The notes beneath the pieces are model-generated. The model did not search any database. It saw nothing but the letters and a program-made list of their open reading frames with translations, and was not told the DNA's origin. From Kushneria aurantia DSM 21353 (lineage in GTDB: Bacteria > Pseudomonadota > Gammaproteobacteria > Pseudomonadales > Halomonadaceae), in NCBI RefSeq assembly GCF_000382245.1, contig NZ_KB907891.1, positions 1-42,005 on the forward strand: DNA of 42,005 bases. The letters run 5' to 3'. The position numbers were made by a program, and so were the translations under genes. Below are positions 7,391 to 17,309 of this stretch, in pieces. The stretch's first letter is position 1. Every line of letters begins with the position of its first letter.

Positions 7391-9466
7391 ATGTCGAACA
7401 ACGCCAAGCGCCAGATTCTGGTGACCAGCGCCCTGCCCTACGCCAACGGTTCGATCCACCTCGGCCATCTGCTCGAGTACATCCAGACCGATATCTGGGT
7501 GCGCTTTCAGAAAAGCCGCGGCCATGAGTGCTACTACGTCTGCGCCGACGACGCCCACGGCACCGCCATTATGCTGCGCGCCGAGCAGGAAGGCATCACT
7601 TCGCAGCAGCTGATCGACCGGGTCAACGCCGAACACCAGGCGGACTTCGCTCGCTTTGGCGTCGACTTCGACAACTACTACTCGACCCACTCCGAGGAGA
7701 ATCGCCGCCACAGCGAGCACATCTACACCGCGCTGCGCGACAACGGCTATATCGCCAGCCGCGACATCGAGCAGATGTACGACCCACAGCGCGGCATGTT
7801 TCTCGCCGACCGCTTCATCAAGGGCACCTGCCCCAACTGCCACACCCCCGATCAGTACGGCGACAACTGCGAGGCGTGCGGCGCCGCCTATACACCGGCC
7901 GAACTGATCGATCCGGTATCGGCGATCTCCGGCGCCACCCCGGTGGTCAAAAGTTCGACCCACTACTTCTTCGAGCTGCCCAAATTCGAGGCCTTTCTCA
8001 AGGAGTGGACCCGCTCCGGTCGGCTCCAGCCGCAGATCGCCAACAAGCTGCAGGAGTGGTTCGAAGATGGCCTCAACGACTGGGACATCTCCCGCGATGC
8101 CCCCTACTTCGGCTTCGAAATTCCCGACGCCCCGGGCAAGTATTTCTATGTCTGGGTGGACGCGCCGATCGGCTACATGGCGAGTTTCCAGCAGCTTTGT
8201 GAACGCGAAGGGATCGACTTCGAACACTTCTGGCAGCGCGACAGCGACACCGAGCTGTACCACTTTATCGGCAAGGATATCGTTTACTTTCACGCCCTGT
8301 TCTGGCCGGCCATGCTGGAGGGTGCCGGGCTACGCACGCCGACCGCCGTCAACTGCCACGGCTTCGTCACCGTCAATGGCGCCAAGATGTCGAAATCACG
8401 CGGCACCTTCATCAAGGCGGAGACCTTCGAGCAGTATCTCGAGCCGGAAACGCTGCGCTACTACTTCGCTTCGCGGCTGACCAGCGGCGTCGACGATCTG
8501 GATCTTAACCTCGGTGACTTCACCAACCGGGTCAACGCTGATCTGGTGGGCAAGGTGGTCAATATCGCCAGCCGCTGCGCCGGCTTCGTTAAAAAGAGCG
8601 GCGGGCGACTGTCGGCCGAATGCAGGGAACCGGAGCGGGTACAGCGCTACATCGACGAGGGCGAGGCGATCGCCGCCGAGTTCGAGGCGCGCGAGTTTGC
8701 CCGTGCGGTGCGCCGCATCATGGCGCTGGCGGACGACGCCAACCAGTTCATCGCCGAGGCCGAACCCTGGGTGCTGGCCAAACAGGCGGGCCGCGAGCTG
8801 GAAGTGCTGGATATCTGCTCGCTGGGTATCAATCTGTTCCGCCAGCTGATGGTCTACCTGGCGCCCATCATGCCGAAACTGGCCGAGGATGCCCGCGCCT
8901 TTCTCAATCTCGACACCCTTGACTGGGAGAGCCGCCGCCGGGTGCTGCGCGACCATCCGATTGAGAAATTCAAACCGCTGATGACCCGCATCGACAGTGC
9001 CAGCATCGACAACATGATCGAAGCCTCGAAGGAGGATCTGGTGGAGGAGAAAAAACTCAAGGCGGGCGGCGGCAGTGCCGATAAATATCAAGAGGACGAA
9101 AGTACGGCCGATACATTCGAACCACTGGCAGAGCAGATCGCCATCGACGACTTCGCCAGGCTCGATCTGCGCATCGCCCGGATCGTGAGCGCCGAGTATG
9201 TCGAAGGCGCCGACAAGCTTTTGAAGCTCGAGCTGGATATCGGCCTCGAGAAAAGAACCGTTTTCTCCGGCATTCGCGCCCAGTATGCCCCCGAGGCGCT
9301 GGAGGGCCGGCTGACGGTGATGATCGCCAACCTCGCGCCGCGCAAAATGCGTTTTGGCGTCTCCGAGGGGATGGTGCTGGCCGCTGGCGGCCCCGCATCA
9401 CAGGATGACGGCATCTATCTGTTGTCACCGGACAACGGCGCTCGTCCGGGGCAGCGCATCAGCTGA
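7391..9466 (+). CDS. metG: Methionyl-tRNA synthetase
   Basis: Charges tRNA-Met with methionine. The 691-residue protein has the HIGH-type signature [11 protein letters not shown] at residues 16-26, a zinc knuckle ([18 protein letters not shown]), the KMSKS motif at about residues 332-336, an anticodon-binding helical domain, and a C-terminal tRNA-binding OB-fold ([13 protein letters not shown]) that mediates dimerisation. The start at 7391 ([10 protein letters not shown]) matches the family; the longer frame upstream does not. Divergent from the apbC/dcd side, as in related gammaproteobacteria. Confidence 0.97.
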   Translation: MSNNAKRQILVTSALPYANGSIHLGHLLEYIQTDIWVRFQKSRGHECYYVCADDAHGTAIMLRAEQEGITSQQLIDRVNAEHQADFARFGVDFDNYYSTHSEENRRHSEHIYTALRDNGYIASRDIEQMYDPQRGMFLADRFIKGTCPNCHTPDQYGDNCEACGAAYTPAELIDPVSAISGATPVVKSSTHYFFELPKFEAFLKEWTRSGRLQPQIANKLQEWFEDGLNDWDISRDAPYFGFEIPDAPGKYFYVWVDAPIGYMASFQQLCEREGIDFEHFWQRDSDTELYHFIGKDIVYFHALFWPAMLEGAGLRTPTAVNCHGFVTVNGAKMSKSRGTFIKAETFEQYLEPETLRYYFASRLTSGVDDLDLNLGDFTNRVNADLVGKVVNIASRCAGFVKKSGGRLSAECREPERVQRYIDEGEAIAAEFEAREFARAVRRIMALADDANQFIAEAEPWVLAKQAGRELEVLDICSLGINLFRQLMVYLAPIMPKLAEDARAFLNLDTLDWESRRRVLRDHPIEKFKPLMTRIDSASIDNMIEASKEDLVEEKKLKAGGGSADKYQEDESTADTFEPLAEQIAIDDFARLDLRIARIVSAEYVEGADKLLKLELDIGLEKRTVFSGIRAQYAPEALEGRLTVMIANLAPRKMRFGVSEGMVLAAGGPASQDDGIYLLSPDNGARPGQRIS

Positions 9467-9541
9467 TTGCCGGCTTACGGGTCGGGAAGCCACGGGCGTC
9501 GGGCGCTGCCACATAAAAAGAGATCGACAAGGTGGAGTGTC

Positions 9542-10339
9542 ATGGGGCATCAAATGCTTCCCGCCCTCTGCGGTGACGAGGGTGAACAGGACTCCGGCGT
9601 GCCGGGCCTGTTTCTTTTGCAGTTACAGCCGCTTGATGATGACGATTACAGCCCGCTGCTACTGGTCGAATGCCGGGAGTATCGGACTGTCGAGGAAGCC
9701 GAGGTGGTACAGGCCTCGCTGACCTTTCACTATCGGGTGCACTCCCCGGAAAGCAGCCAAGAGCCGCCCACCGAAGGAGAGTTCTCGGCGTCCTACTGCT
9801 GCCATCATCACTGCGGCAAACCGGCGGTCAGGCTGACCAGCAGTGACATCGACTCGAGTGGATACTGCGTCGTCGACCCGGACTGGGTCGCCGGCCGTGG
9901 CGTGGGCACTTTCTTCATGAACGAGATCGTGCAGTGGGTCCAGCAGTGGCCCAATGCCACCGTCATGCCGGTATTGCTCGACCGACTGGATGCGTTGGGA
10001 TCGGGGGCTCGGCGGCGCAACCGCTTCTACGAACAGTTCGGCCTGCGCTTCGAGGTGCGCCGCCCGCAGGGGCGGGAAGCGGCATCGGCGCCAATCAGCG
10101 CCGGCGAACTGAAACCGCTGAGCGACAGAGCCGCCGAGCGCCTGGCCACCCAGGTGACGCGCCTCGAGCTGGAAGCCTATCTTTCACACCAGGTCGACCA
10201 GCAGGCGCGCATGGCGGCGCAGATCAGGGAGCTGCGCAGCCAGTTAAAAGCCCATGACGAGAGTCACGAACGGGCCAACGCCTCGCCGCTGCGCTGGGCG
10301 TTGGCGATACTCTGGTCGCGGCTCTGGTACGGCAACTAA
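9542..10339 (+). CDS. Uncharacterised protein with GNAT-like segment and C-terminal helices
   Basis: A 265-residue protein of unknown function. The segment GRGVGTFFMNEIVQWVQQWP followed by RRNRFYEQFGLRFE resembles the acetyl-CoA-binding and C-terminal strands of GNAT acetyltransferases, but the first half is not recognisable and contains a CCHHHCG cluster. The final 80 residues are predicted helical or coiled coil (RLELEAYLSHQVDQQARMAAQIRELR). The ATG at 9542 follows GGTGGAG at reasonable spacing; the frame starts earlier without a signal. It lies between metG and the rnfB-like gene. The acetyltransferase idea is weak. Confidence 0.7.
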   Translation: MGHQMLPALCGDEGEQDSGVPGLFLLQLQPLDDDDYSPLLLVECREYRTVEEAEVVQASLTFHYRVHSPESSQEPPTEGEFSASYCCHHHCGKPAVRLTSSDIDSSGYCVVDPDWVAGRGVGTFFMNEIVQWVQQWPNATVMPVLLDRLDALGSGARRRNRFYEQFGLRFEVRRPQGREAASAPISAGELKPLSDRAAERLATQVTRLELEAYLSHQVDQQARMAAQIRELRSQLKAHDESHERANASPLRWALAILWSRLWYGN

Positions 10340-10467
10340 GCGGGGGTGGGCCCAACCGGCGAGAAGACGTCGGACACTGCGCTCCCCCACATCGACTTCG
10401 AAACCCTCAGGCTCTGCGCGTATAATCCTGGCAATCTGCCCTCACCATCCGGGCTGCCAGGAGCCTT

Positions 10468-11457
10468 ATGAACGCGCCCGCGACTATCCCCGTCAGCGAG
10501 ATTGATCGACTGCTGCCGCAGACCCAGTGCGGCAAATGCGGCCATCCCGGCTGTCGCCCCTACGCCGAGGCCATCGTGGCAGGCGAGGCGATCAACCGCT
10601 GCCCGCCCGGTGGCGAGTCGACCGTGGCGGCCCTGGCGGCGCTGACCGGCCAGCCGGCGCTGCCGCTGGAGGTCGAGGCAGAAAGCCCGAAGGCGGCGCT
10701 GATCCGCGAGGCGGAGTGCATCGGCTGCACCAAATGCCTCCAGGCCTGCCCGGTGGACGCCATCCTCGGCGCCGCCAAACAGATGCATACCGTGATCGAG
10801 GCCGAGTGCACCGGCTGCGAGCTGTGCGTGGCGCCCTGCCCCGTGGACTGCATCGACATTATTCCCCATCCGGGATGGCAGGCGTGCGACAGCGAGCATG
10901 AACGTGACACCTGGCTGGCGCGCCGCGCCGAACTCGGCCGGCGACGCTTTGAAAACCGCAACGTCCGCCTTGCCCGCCAGCGCGAAGAGAAGGACGCGCG
11001 CCGCCGCGAACGCATGCGCGCCCGACGCGAGACCGCAGGAAATTCACAGCGCGTCACCACGACCTCTGCAAGCAGTGCGCCGGCATCAGGCGCCCGCGCC
11101 CGTCGAGCGGCCATCAGCGCCAGTGTGCGCCGGTTGGAGAAGCGCCTTGTCGCCAATCCCGACGACCGCGACAGCCAGGCCGCGCTGGAGCACGCCCGCC
11201 AGCAGCTGGCGGACATCGCGGCGCAGCGCGACAGCGCCGACGAGGCGTCATCGGTGGGCGAGACGCAGCCGTCACTCAATTCACTACGCATCGCCCGCTC
11301 CGCAGCACGCCAGACGGTAGTACGCGCCGAACGCCAGCTTTCGCATGCCGAGCGTCGCGGCAGCGAGGCGGACTGCGCCGCCGCACGCGAGCAGCTCGAA
11401 CGCGCCGAAAAAACCTGGCGCGAAGCATGCGACGCCCTCGAACAGGCCCATCGGTGA
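10468..11457 (+). CDS. RnfB/RsxB-like ferredoxin protein without membrane anchor
   Basis: A 329-residue protein with a four-cysteine motif of the RnfB type (CGKCGHPGC...C, residues 17-47) and two 4Fe-4S ferredoxin motifs, [14 protein letters not shown] and [14 protein letters not shown]. The hydrophobic N-terminal segment of membrane RnfB is missing, and the last 190 residues are a highly charged, helical, Arg/Glu/Ala-rich extension. The other rnf/rsx genes are absent here; it stands alone upstream of nth, an arrangement also seen in pseudomonads. It may deliver electrons to, or help maintain, the Fe-S cluster of a partner such as Nth; that is inference from gene order. Confidence 0.85.
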   Translation: MNAPATIPVSEIDRLLPQTQCGKCGHPGCRPYAEAIVAGEAINRCPPGGESTVAALAALTGQPALPLEVEAESPKAALIREAECIGCTKCLQACPVDAILGAAKQMHTVIEAECTGCELCVAPCPVDCIDIIPHPGWQACDSEHERDTWLARRAELGRRRFENRNVRLARQREEKDARRRERMRARRETAGNSQRVTTTSASSAPASGARARRAAISASVRRLEKRLVANPDDRDSQAALEHARQQLADIAAQRDSADEASSVGETQPSLNSLRIARSAARQTVVRAERQLSHAERRGSEADCAAAREQLERAEKTWREACDALEQAHR

Positions 11458-11491
11458 TGCACCACCGCGCTTCATGGACAGCGAGCCCTGC

Positions 11492-12127
11492 ATGAACAAC
11501 GAAAAACGCCGCGAAATCTTCCGCCGCCTGCAGGAAGCCAACCCGGAACCCACCACCGAACTGAGCTGGTCGACCCCCTTCGAACTGCTGGTCGCCGTGG
11601 CACTCTCGGCGCAGTCCACTGATGTCGGCGTCAACAAGGCCACTGCACGGCTCTTTGCCATCGCCAACACGCCCCAGGCGTTGCTCGAACTGGGACTCGA
11701 AGGGGTCAAGGAGCAGATTCGCACTCTCGGGCTCTACAACAACAAGGCCAAAAACCTGATCAAGATGTGCGAGCTGCTGGTGCGCGACCATGGCGGCGAG
11801 GTGCCCAATAGCCGCACCGCACTGGAGGCGCTGCCGGGAGTGGGACGCAAGACCGCCAACGTCATTCTCAACACTGCCTTCGGAGAGCCCACCATCGCCG
11901 TCGATACCCACATCTTTCGTGTCGCCAACCGCACCCATCTGGCGCCGGGGAAAAATGTCGATCAGGTCGAGCGAAAGCTGCTCAGGGTGGTGCCGACACC
12001 GTACCGCCGCGACGCCCACCACTGGCTGATCCTGCACGGCCGCTACACCTGTATGGCACGCAAGCCGCGCTGTGGCAGCTGCGTGATCGAGGACCTGTGC
12101 GAGTACAGGGAGAAGGTATACAGCTGA
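11492..12127 (+). CDS. nth: Endonuclease III (DNA glycosylase/AP lyase)
   Basis: Removes oxidised pyrimidines from DNA and cleaves the abasic site. The 211-residue product equals E. coli Nth in length. It shows the helix-hairpin-helix LPGVGRKTANVILNTAFG with the catalytic lysine, the catalytic aspartate in TIAVDTHIFRVANRT, and the C-terminal 4Fe-4S loop C-x6-C-x2-C-x5-C (CMARKPRCGSCVIEDLC). The start at 11492 (MNNEKRREIF) fits the family; an in-frame ATG at 11474 is possible. It follows the RnfB-like gene by 34 bp. Confidence 0.97.
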   Translation: MNNEKRREIFRRLQEANPEPTTELSWSTPFELLVAVALSAQSTDVGVNKATARLFAIANTPQALLELGLEGVKEQIRTLGLYNNKAKNLIKMCELLVRDHGGEVPNSRTALEALPGVGRKTANVILNTAFGEPTIAVDTHIFRVANRTHLAPGKNVDQVERKLLRVVPTPYRRDAHHWLILHGRYTCMARKPRCGSCVIEDLCEYREKVYS

Positions 12128-12173
12128 GCACGGATCTTTGTCAGGGCGTCAGCACATCGCGATAGCGCGCCGC

Positions 12174-13889
12174 TCACTGTCCGGGGCGTTCGGCCAGCGC
12201 CTGCCAGGCCGCCTCGGTAGAGAAAAACAGCCGGTGGCGATGCTCGGCCATGAACTCGGTGTTGCGCAGCTGGTCACGTACCGGGCCACGCAGCTCCGCC
12301 AGGTAGAGATCGATGCCCTGATCGCGCAGACGCTCGTCCAGCTCCTCGAGGGCGTGCAACGCGGCACCGTCGATATGGGTCACGCTGCTCAGCACCAACA
12401 CCAGTGCGGTCACCTCGTCGCGTTGGCTGAGATGCTCGTTGAGCCAGCGCTCCAGCGCGCCCATGTTGGCAAAGTGCAGATCGGCGTCGGGGCGTACCAT
12501 CAGCAGATGCGAGCGGGTCTCGACCTCGAAGCGCTCGACATTACGAAACTCGCCGCCCGGCAGTTGACCCAGTTCGGCGATGTGGGGGCGACTGGCACGC
12601 GCCAGCAGCAGTCCGATGGCGATCCCGACGCCGATCAGCAGCCCCTCCATGACGCCAAACAGCAGCACACCGGCGAAGGCCCCCAGCCAGGCGATGCCGT
12701 CGGCGCGCGAGTAGCGCCAGGCACGCCTGAGCGGACCGGGTTTGATCAGCGGCAGCGCCGCCTGAATGACGATGGCCGCCAGCACCGCCTGGGGAAGTGG
12801 CGCGAACAGACCGGTTGCCAGCAGCAGCACCACCACCAGCGCCAGCGCCGCGAACAGCGACGAGAGCGGGGTGCGTGAGCCCGCCTGGTCATTGACCACC
12901 GCACGCGACAGCCCGCTGGTGACCGGAAAGCCACGCGTCACGGCGGCAAGCAGATTGGCCGCCCCCAATACCCACAGCTCGCGCTGGGTATAGAGCCTTT
13001 CGCGGTTCTGCGCGGCCAGCGTCTGCGCCACCGAGATGGCACTGACGTAGTTGATCAGAGCGATCCCCAGCGCCGGTAGCCAGAGCGCGGTAAGCATATC
13101 GAAGGAGAGCGGCGGCAGCGTCGGCAGTGGCAGCCCGGCGGGCACCTCGCCGACTCGATTGATACTGCCGTGCCACAGCGGCGCGGCGATCAGTGCGGCG
13201 ATCAGCACCAGCAGCGGCCCGGTGCGCCCCAGCACCGCCGCGACCCGCTCGGGCAGCCCCAGCCGGCGCAGGCCGGGGGTCAGCCAGCGGCGCAGCAGCA
13301 GCAGCAGCGCCAGCGAGACGCCACCGAACAGCAGCGCCCCGGGTACCATATCGCCCAACCCACTGAACAGGGCGATCAACCGCGGCAGGAAATCGCCCGA
13401 GCTGCCCTGAATGCCCAGCAGATCGCTGAGCTGTGACATCACGATCATGATCGCCGAGGCGGTGGTAAAGCCCTGCATCACGCCGGGGCTGACGAAGTCG
13501 ATCAGCCGCCCGAGGCGGCAGAAATAGAGCAGCAGCAGCCAGCCGCCCACCAACGCCGCCAGCATGGCAGCGGCACCGGCGTAGCGCGCCTCGTCGATGC
13601 CACTGCCGGCCAGGGTCTCGCCTACCAGCAGCGAGGTAAGCGCCATCGGCCCCAGCGACAGCACGCGGCTGCTGCCGAACAGGGCGTACAGCAGCAGCGG
13701 CGCCAGCGCGGTATAGAGCCCCGCCTGCAGCGGCAATCCGGCAAGGCTGGCGTACGCCATGCCCTGCGGCACCAATAGCGCGGCGGTGATCAACCCGGCC
13801 AGGATGTCGCCCAGGCGATCGCTCATCGACAGCCGGCGCCAGCTGTCGAGCGCCGGAAAAAGGGGGGCCCGTTCGGTTTCGAGGCTCAA
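12174..13889 (-). CDS. SulP/SLC26-family anion permease with STAS domain
   Basis: A 571-residue inner membrane transporter. Residues about 20-430 hold 11-12 hydrophobic spans with the SulP landmarks GLITAALLVPQGMAYASLAGLP, PGVMQGFTTASAIMIVMSQL and ITPVTSGLSRAVVNDQAGSRTPLS-like segment; residues about 440-560 are a STAS domain (LVLVLSSVTHIDGAALHALEELDE). The family moves sulfate, bicarbonate or other anions, so the substrate is uncertain. It is convergent with nth, with only 46 bp between stops. Confidence 0.9.
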   Translation of the reverse strand: MSLETERAPLFPALDSWRRLSMSDRLGDILAGLITAALLVPQGMAYASLAGLPLQAGLYTALAPLLLYALFGSSRVLSLGPMALTSLLVGETLAGSGIDEARYAGAAAMLAALVGGWLLLLYFCRLGRLIDFVSPGVMQGFTTASAIMIVMSQLSDLLGIQGSSGDFLPRLIALFSGLGDMVPGALLFGGVSLALLLLLRRWLTPGLRRLGLPERVAAVLGRTGPLLVLIAALIAAPLWHGSINRVGEVPAGLPLPTLPPLSFDMLTALWLPALGIALINYVSAISVAQTLAAQNRERLYTQRELWVLGAANLLAAVTRGFPVTSGLSRAVVNDQAGSRTPLSSLFAALALVVVLLLATGLFAPLPQAVLAAIVIQAALPLIKPGPLRRAWRYSRADGIAWLGAFAGVLLFGVMEGLLIGVGIAIGLLLARASRPHIAELGQLPGGEFRNVERFEVETRSHLLMVRPDADLHFANMGALERWLNEHLSQRDEVTALVLVLSSVTHIDGAALHALEELDERLRDQGIDLYLAELRGPVRDQLRNTEFMAEHRHRLFFSTEAAWQALAERPGQ

Positions 13890-13916
13890 GGCGCTGCTGC
13901 TCCCTTGGTTGTGTCG

Positions 13917-14234
13917 TCAGCTCGGATGATGCGGGTTATTGAACAACTGTTCACCCTGTTCATCGATATAACGTTCAACCTTGGTGCGGGTCAACTCGAT
14001 ACAGCTGTCGCGGTCGGGCAGCATGTCGGAACGCTCGAAGCGCTGCTCCTGCATATGGCCCTCTTCGCTGCGGCGAATCAGGGCACTGACGCGATACTGA
14101 CCGCCGCTATTATCCGGCAGGGCAATGATCTCGTAACCCTTGTAGTGGATCGGCTCCGCCGCCTCGGCGCTCTTTTGAGGCGTCCTGTCACCGGCGCCAC
14201 CGCCGCGCAGCGCTTCCAGCAGTTTCTTCAACAT
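13917..14234 (-). CDS. HlyU-family protein
   Basis: A 105-residue protein of the short HlyU family (YKGYEIIALPDNSGGQYRVSALIRR followed by FERSDMLPDRDSCIELTRTKVERYIDEQG). The family was named for a haemolysin activator, but most members are uncharacterised. The ATG at 14234 is preceded by GGGGAGAG, which decides the start against the much longer frame reaching 14453. It lies between argG and the SulP gene on the same strand. Confidence 0.82.
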   Translation of the reverse strand: MLKKLLEALRGGGAGDRTPQKSAEAAEPIHYKGYEIIALPDNSGGQYRVSALIRRSEEGHMQEQRFERSDMLPDRDSCIELTRTKVERYIDEQGEQLFNNPHHPS

Positions 14235-14309
14235 CGACCGCTCTCCCCGTGTTGTTGGCTCCAGGACACGCCTGATGGCGGTCCTGCCAAAAATAAGCCC
14301 GGCGTGAAA

Positions 14310-14331
14310 GGGGCCGCACAAGGGCGGCCCC
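14310..14331 (-). terminator. Hairpin downstream of argG
   Basis: GGGGCCGC and GCGGCCCC form a perfect 8-bp stem with a short loop; only a short T run (TTTC) follows on the minus strand. It lies 25-45 bp beyond the argG stop. Confidence 0.55.
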
Positions 14332-14355
14332 ATTATCGACACGCCCTCGCAGGCG

Positions 14356-15582
14356 TTACTCGTGCGTCCGCCCCTTGCCGGCAGCGATGCGCAGGCGCAG
14401 CGCGTTGAGCTTGATAAAGCCCTCGGCGTCTTTCTGATCATAGGCACCGGCATCGTCTTCGAAGGTGGCGATCGAGGCGTCGAACAGCGAATCCGGCGAC
14501 TGACGACCCACCAGGATCACGTTGCCCTTGTAGAGCTTGAGACGCACCTCGCCGTTGACCACATGCTGCGATTGGTCGATGGCGGCCTGCAGCATGCGCC
14601 GCTCCGGACTCCACCAGTAGCCGTTGTAGATCAGCTCGGCGTAGCGCGGCATCAGCTCATCCTTGAGGTGCGCGGATTCGCGATCGAGGGTGATCGATTC
14701 GATGGCGCGGTGGGCGCGCAGCATGATGGTGCCCCCCGGCGTTTCGTAGCAGCCGCGGGATTTCATGCCCACATAGCGGTTCTCGACGATATCCAGCCGG
14801 CCAATGCCGTTCTCGCCGCCCACCTTGTTGAGATGTGACAGCACCTCGTGGGGACGCATTGGTCGGCCATCAATGGCAACGATGTCGCCGCCTTCGAAGG
14901 TCAGATCGATATAGGTGGGGGTATCCGGCGCCGCCTCGGGGCTGACGCTCCAGCGCCACATCTCCTCCTCGGCTTCGCCCCAGGGGTCCTCCAGCACGCC
15001 CCCTTCATAGGAGATGTGCAGCAGATTGGCATCCATCGAGTAGGGGGACTTCTTCTTGTTTTTGGCGTAATCCACCGGAATATCGTGGGTTTCGCAGTAG
15101 TTCATCAGCTTTTCACGCGAGTTGAGATCCCACTCGCGCCACGGTGCAATGACCCTGACCGCCGGTTTGAGGGCGTAGGCGCCCAGTTCGAAGCGTACCT
15201 GGTCGTTGCCCTTGCCGGTAGCGCCGTGGGCGATGGCATCGGCACCGGTCTCGTTGGCGATCTCCACCAGTCGGCGGGCAATCAGCGGCCTGGCGATGGA
15301 GGTGCCGAGCAGGTATTCACCCTCGTAGACGGTGTTGGCACGGAACATGGGGAAGACATAGTCGCGCACGAAGGTCTCGCGCAGATCCTCGATATAGATC
15401 TCTTTCACCCCCAGCGCCTGTGCCTTGGCACGCGCCGGCTCGACCTCTTCGCCCTGCCCCAGGTCGGCGGTAAAGGTGACGACTTCACAGCCGTAGGTTT
15501 CGGCCAGCCACTTGACGATGACGGAGGTATCCAGCCCACCCGAGTAGGCGAGGACGACCTTTTTGACAGCAGACTCATTCAT
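14356..15582 (-). CDS. argG: Argininosuccinate synthase
   Basis: Joins citrulline and aspartate with ATP in arginine synthesis. The 408-residue protein carries the N-type ATP pyrophosphatase P-loop [14 protein letters not shown] near residue 10 and is near identical in pattern to pseudomonad ArgG ([69 protein letters not shown]). I prefer the ATG at 15582 (MNESAVKK); a GTG at 15591 is in frame but sits on the GGAG ribosome-binding site. argF, the preceding pathway step, lies 1.7 kb away on the other strand. Confidence 0.97.
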   Translation of the reverse strand: MNESAVKKVVLAYSGGLDTSVIVKWLAETYGCEVVTFTADLGQGEEVEPARAKAQALGVKEIYIEDLRETFVRDYVFPMFRANTVYEGEYLLGTSIARPLIARRLVEIANETGADAIAHGATGKGNDQVRFELGAYALKPAVRVIAPWREWDLNSREKLMNYCETHDIPVDYAKNKKKSPYSMDANLLHISYEGGVLEDPWGEAEEEMWRWSVSPEAAPDTPTYIDLTFEGGDIVAIDGRPMRPHEVLSHLNKVGGENGIGRLDIVENRYVGMKSRGCYETPGGTIMLRAHRAIESITLDRESAHLKDELMPRYAELIYNGYWWSPERRMLQAAIDQSQHVVNGEVRLKLYKGNVILVGRQSPDSLFDASIATFEDDAGAYDQKDAEGFIKLNALRLRIAAGKGRTHE

Positions 15583-15809
15583 TGCAGACACGGGCTCCTT
15601 TCGGGATGCGAGAGCATTTCATCGAGTATTCCACCAGTATATCGTTCGCGCCGTCCGGCGAACACCGCGACTCGAGCAATGGGAGGCGCCCCCGGGGAGT
15701 GCTACACTCACACTTTCGATAGCCGAACCCACCCGCGATCAGAAGGCTTGCCGTGCCGGTTATAACGCAAGCGGGCGACGCCCTCCGACAAAGCGCTCCC
15801 GGCGCCCTC

Positions 15810-15860
15810 TCCATGTCACTGCCAGCCGTGTCACTGCCAGTCATGTCACTGCCAGCAGCG
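15810..15860. repeat. Three tandem copies of a 15-bp repeat
   Basis: The unit TGTCACTGCCAG plus three variable bases occurs three times in a row just before the rnt start. It is in the untranslated leader of rnt and ends at the ribosome-binding site. Confidence 0.75.
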
Positions 15861-15871
15861 AGGGGCGACAC

Positions 15872-16534
15872 ATGAGCGATAGCACACCGTCATCGATGTC
15901 GCGCCGCTTTCGCGGCTTTCTACCGGTCGTGGTCGATCTCGAAACCGGCGGTTTCAATGCCCGCACCGATGCCATGCTGGAGATCGCCGCGGTCACGCTG
16001 ACCATGGACGACCAGGGCTCTGTGCTGCCCGACGAGACCTTTTTCTTTCACATCGAGCCGTTCGAGAACGCCAATGTCGAACAGGCGGCGCTCGACTTTA
16101 CCGGCATCCGCCTCGACAGCGCGCTGCGCCAGCAGCAGGCCGTCAGCGAGCGCCATGCCCTCGATGAGATATTTCGCCCCGTGCGCAAGGCGATCAAGTC
16201 GCAGCAGTGCAACCGCGCTATCCTGGTGGGCCACAATGCCGCTTTCGATCACGCCTTTCTCAATGCTGCGGTGGAGCGCGCCGGGATAAAACGCAACCCC
16301 TTCCATCCTTTCTCGAGTTTCGACACGGCCACTCTTTCCGGACTGGTGTACGGCCAGACCGTGCTGGCGCGCGCCTGCCGCGCCGCCGGCATCGCCTTTG
16401 ACAACCAGGAGGCGCACTCGGCGCGCTACGACACCGAGCGCACCGCTGAGCTGTTCTGCGCCATCGTCAATCGATTTCGCGATCTCGGCGGCTGGGAGTT
16501 GGCGGTACGCGAACAGAGCATGGACGCCGAGTAG
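15872..16534 (+). CDS. rnt: Ribonuclease T
   Basis: A DEDD-family 3'-5' exonuclease that trims tRNA and other stable RNA 3' ends. The 220-residue protein shows Exo [24 protein letters not shown], the Exo II region [20 protein letters not shown] and Exo [18 protein letters not shown] with the final Asp. The RNase T-specific segment [23 protein letters not shown] is present. The ATG at 15872 follows GAGGGGCGACAC. Its 260-bp upstream gap to argG contains no gene, only the promoter regions and a short tandem repeat. Confidence 0.95.
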   Translation: MSDSTPSSMSRRFRGFLPVVVDLETGGFNARTDAMLEIAAVTLTMDDQGSVLPDETFFFHIEPFENANVEQAALDFTGIRLDSALRQQQAVSERHALDEIFRPVRKAIKSQQCNRAILVGHNAAFDHAFLNAAVERAGIKRNPFHPFSSFDTATLSGLVYGQTVLARACRAAGIAFDNQEAHSARYDTERTAELFCAIVNRFRDLGGWELAVREQSMDAE

Positions 16535-16561
16535 CCCGCCATTTCGGCATATCGAAAATGA

Positions 16562-16592
16562 AAAACCCCGACCGCATAGCGGTCGGGGTTTT
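16562..16592. terminator. Bidirectional terminator between rnt and grxD
   Basis: AACCCCGACCGC pairs perfectly with GCGGTCGGGGTT around a 4-base loop; A and T runs flank both sides. It serves rnt on the plus strand and the glutaredoxin gene on the minus strand. Confidence 0.92.
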
Positions 16593-16617
16593 GCCGTTGG
16601 GTGGTCACTCGCCGGAA

Positions 16618-16962
16618 TCAGGCGTCGTCACTGGACTCCGGCGCGGCACCGGCGGCCTGTTTGACCATCGGCGCCAGCTCACCGTTTTGATACATCTCAA
16701 CGATGATATCGCAGCCTCCTACCAACTCGCCGTTGAGCCACAACTGTGGGAAGGTAGGCCAGTTGGCGTATTTGGGCAGCTCGGCGCGAATATCCGGGTT
16801 GTCCAGAATATTGACGAAGGCGAAGCGCTCGCCGCAGCCCATCAGCGCCTGTACCGCCTGGGCCGAAAAACCGCACTGCGGCATCTGCGGCGTGCCCTTC
16901 ATGTAAAGCAGAATGCTGTTTTCGCTGATCTGCTGCTTGATGGTGTCGAGAGTCTCGCTCAT
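16618..16962 (-). CDS. grxD: Monothiol glutaredoxin Grx4
   Basis: A 114-residue CGFS-type glutaredoxin that binds a glutathione-ligated 2Fe-2S cluster and passes it on. The motif QCGFSAQAVQAL is near residue 29, with TFPQLWLNGELVGGCDII carrying the cis-proline and the GG glutathione-binding loop. Length and start (MSETLDTIKQQISE) match the family. It faces rnt through the shared terminator and is divergent from argF. Confidence 0.96.
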   Translation of the reverse strand: MSETLDTIKQQISENSILLYMKGTPQMPQCGFSAQAVQALMGCGERFAFVNILDNPDIRAELPKYANWPTFPQLWLNGELVGGCDIIVEMYQNGELAPMVKQAAGAAPESSDDA

Positions 16963-17114
16963 GTCCGGTCTCCGTGAGAAAGGCCTGTAGCACAGTCTCT
17001 GGGTGAGTGTCGTTAGCCATTATAGAGGGATATGGCGATGCCACCAGCCCGCTTCAACTCCCCCCCGGCGGTGCATGTTGCGCCCCGTCGCGGCGCTGGT
17101 TAGGATGATTTTCG

Positions 17115-17270
17115 AACAAGCGTCAGACGCCGTGCCGCACCCTCTTGCCCTTCCGTGCGGCGCGGCGTCTTTCATCAGGCGTCGCCGGCTTCGAGCGGCG
17201 CTTTTTCGTTGCCGGCGCCGCCCGCTTCCGGGCGCTACGCCTACCGCGCTTATTGCAGCCCACTGCAGTC
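17115..17270 (+). promoter_or_regulatory. Structured leader upstream of argF (possible attenuator)
   Basis: The 346 bp between grxD and argF contain no convincing gene. Within them AGACGCCGTGCCGCAC and GTGCGGCGCGGCGTCT form a 16-bp stem with one mismatch, followed by a GC-rich hairpin ending in CTTTTTCG that resembles an intrinsic terminator. Together they could attenuate argF, but an alternative antiterminator fold cannot be judged by eye. Confidence 0.4.
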
Positions 17271-17309
17271 ATTCAGGAAAGGAACACGATAATGACAGGA
17301 GCCCAGGAT

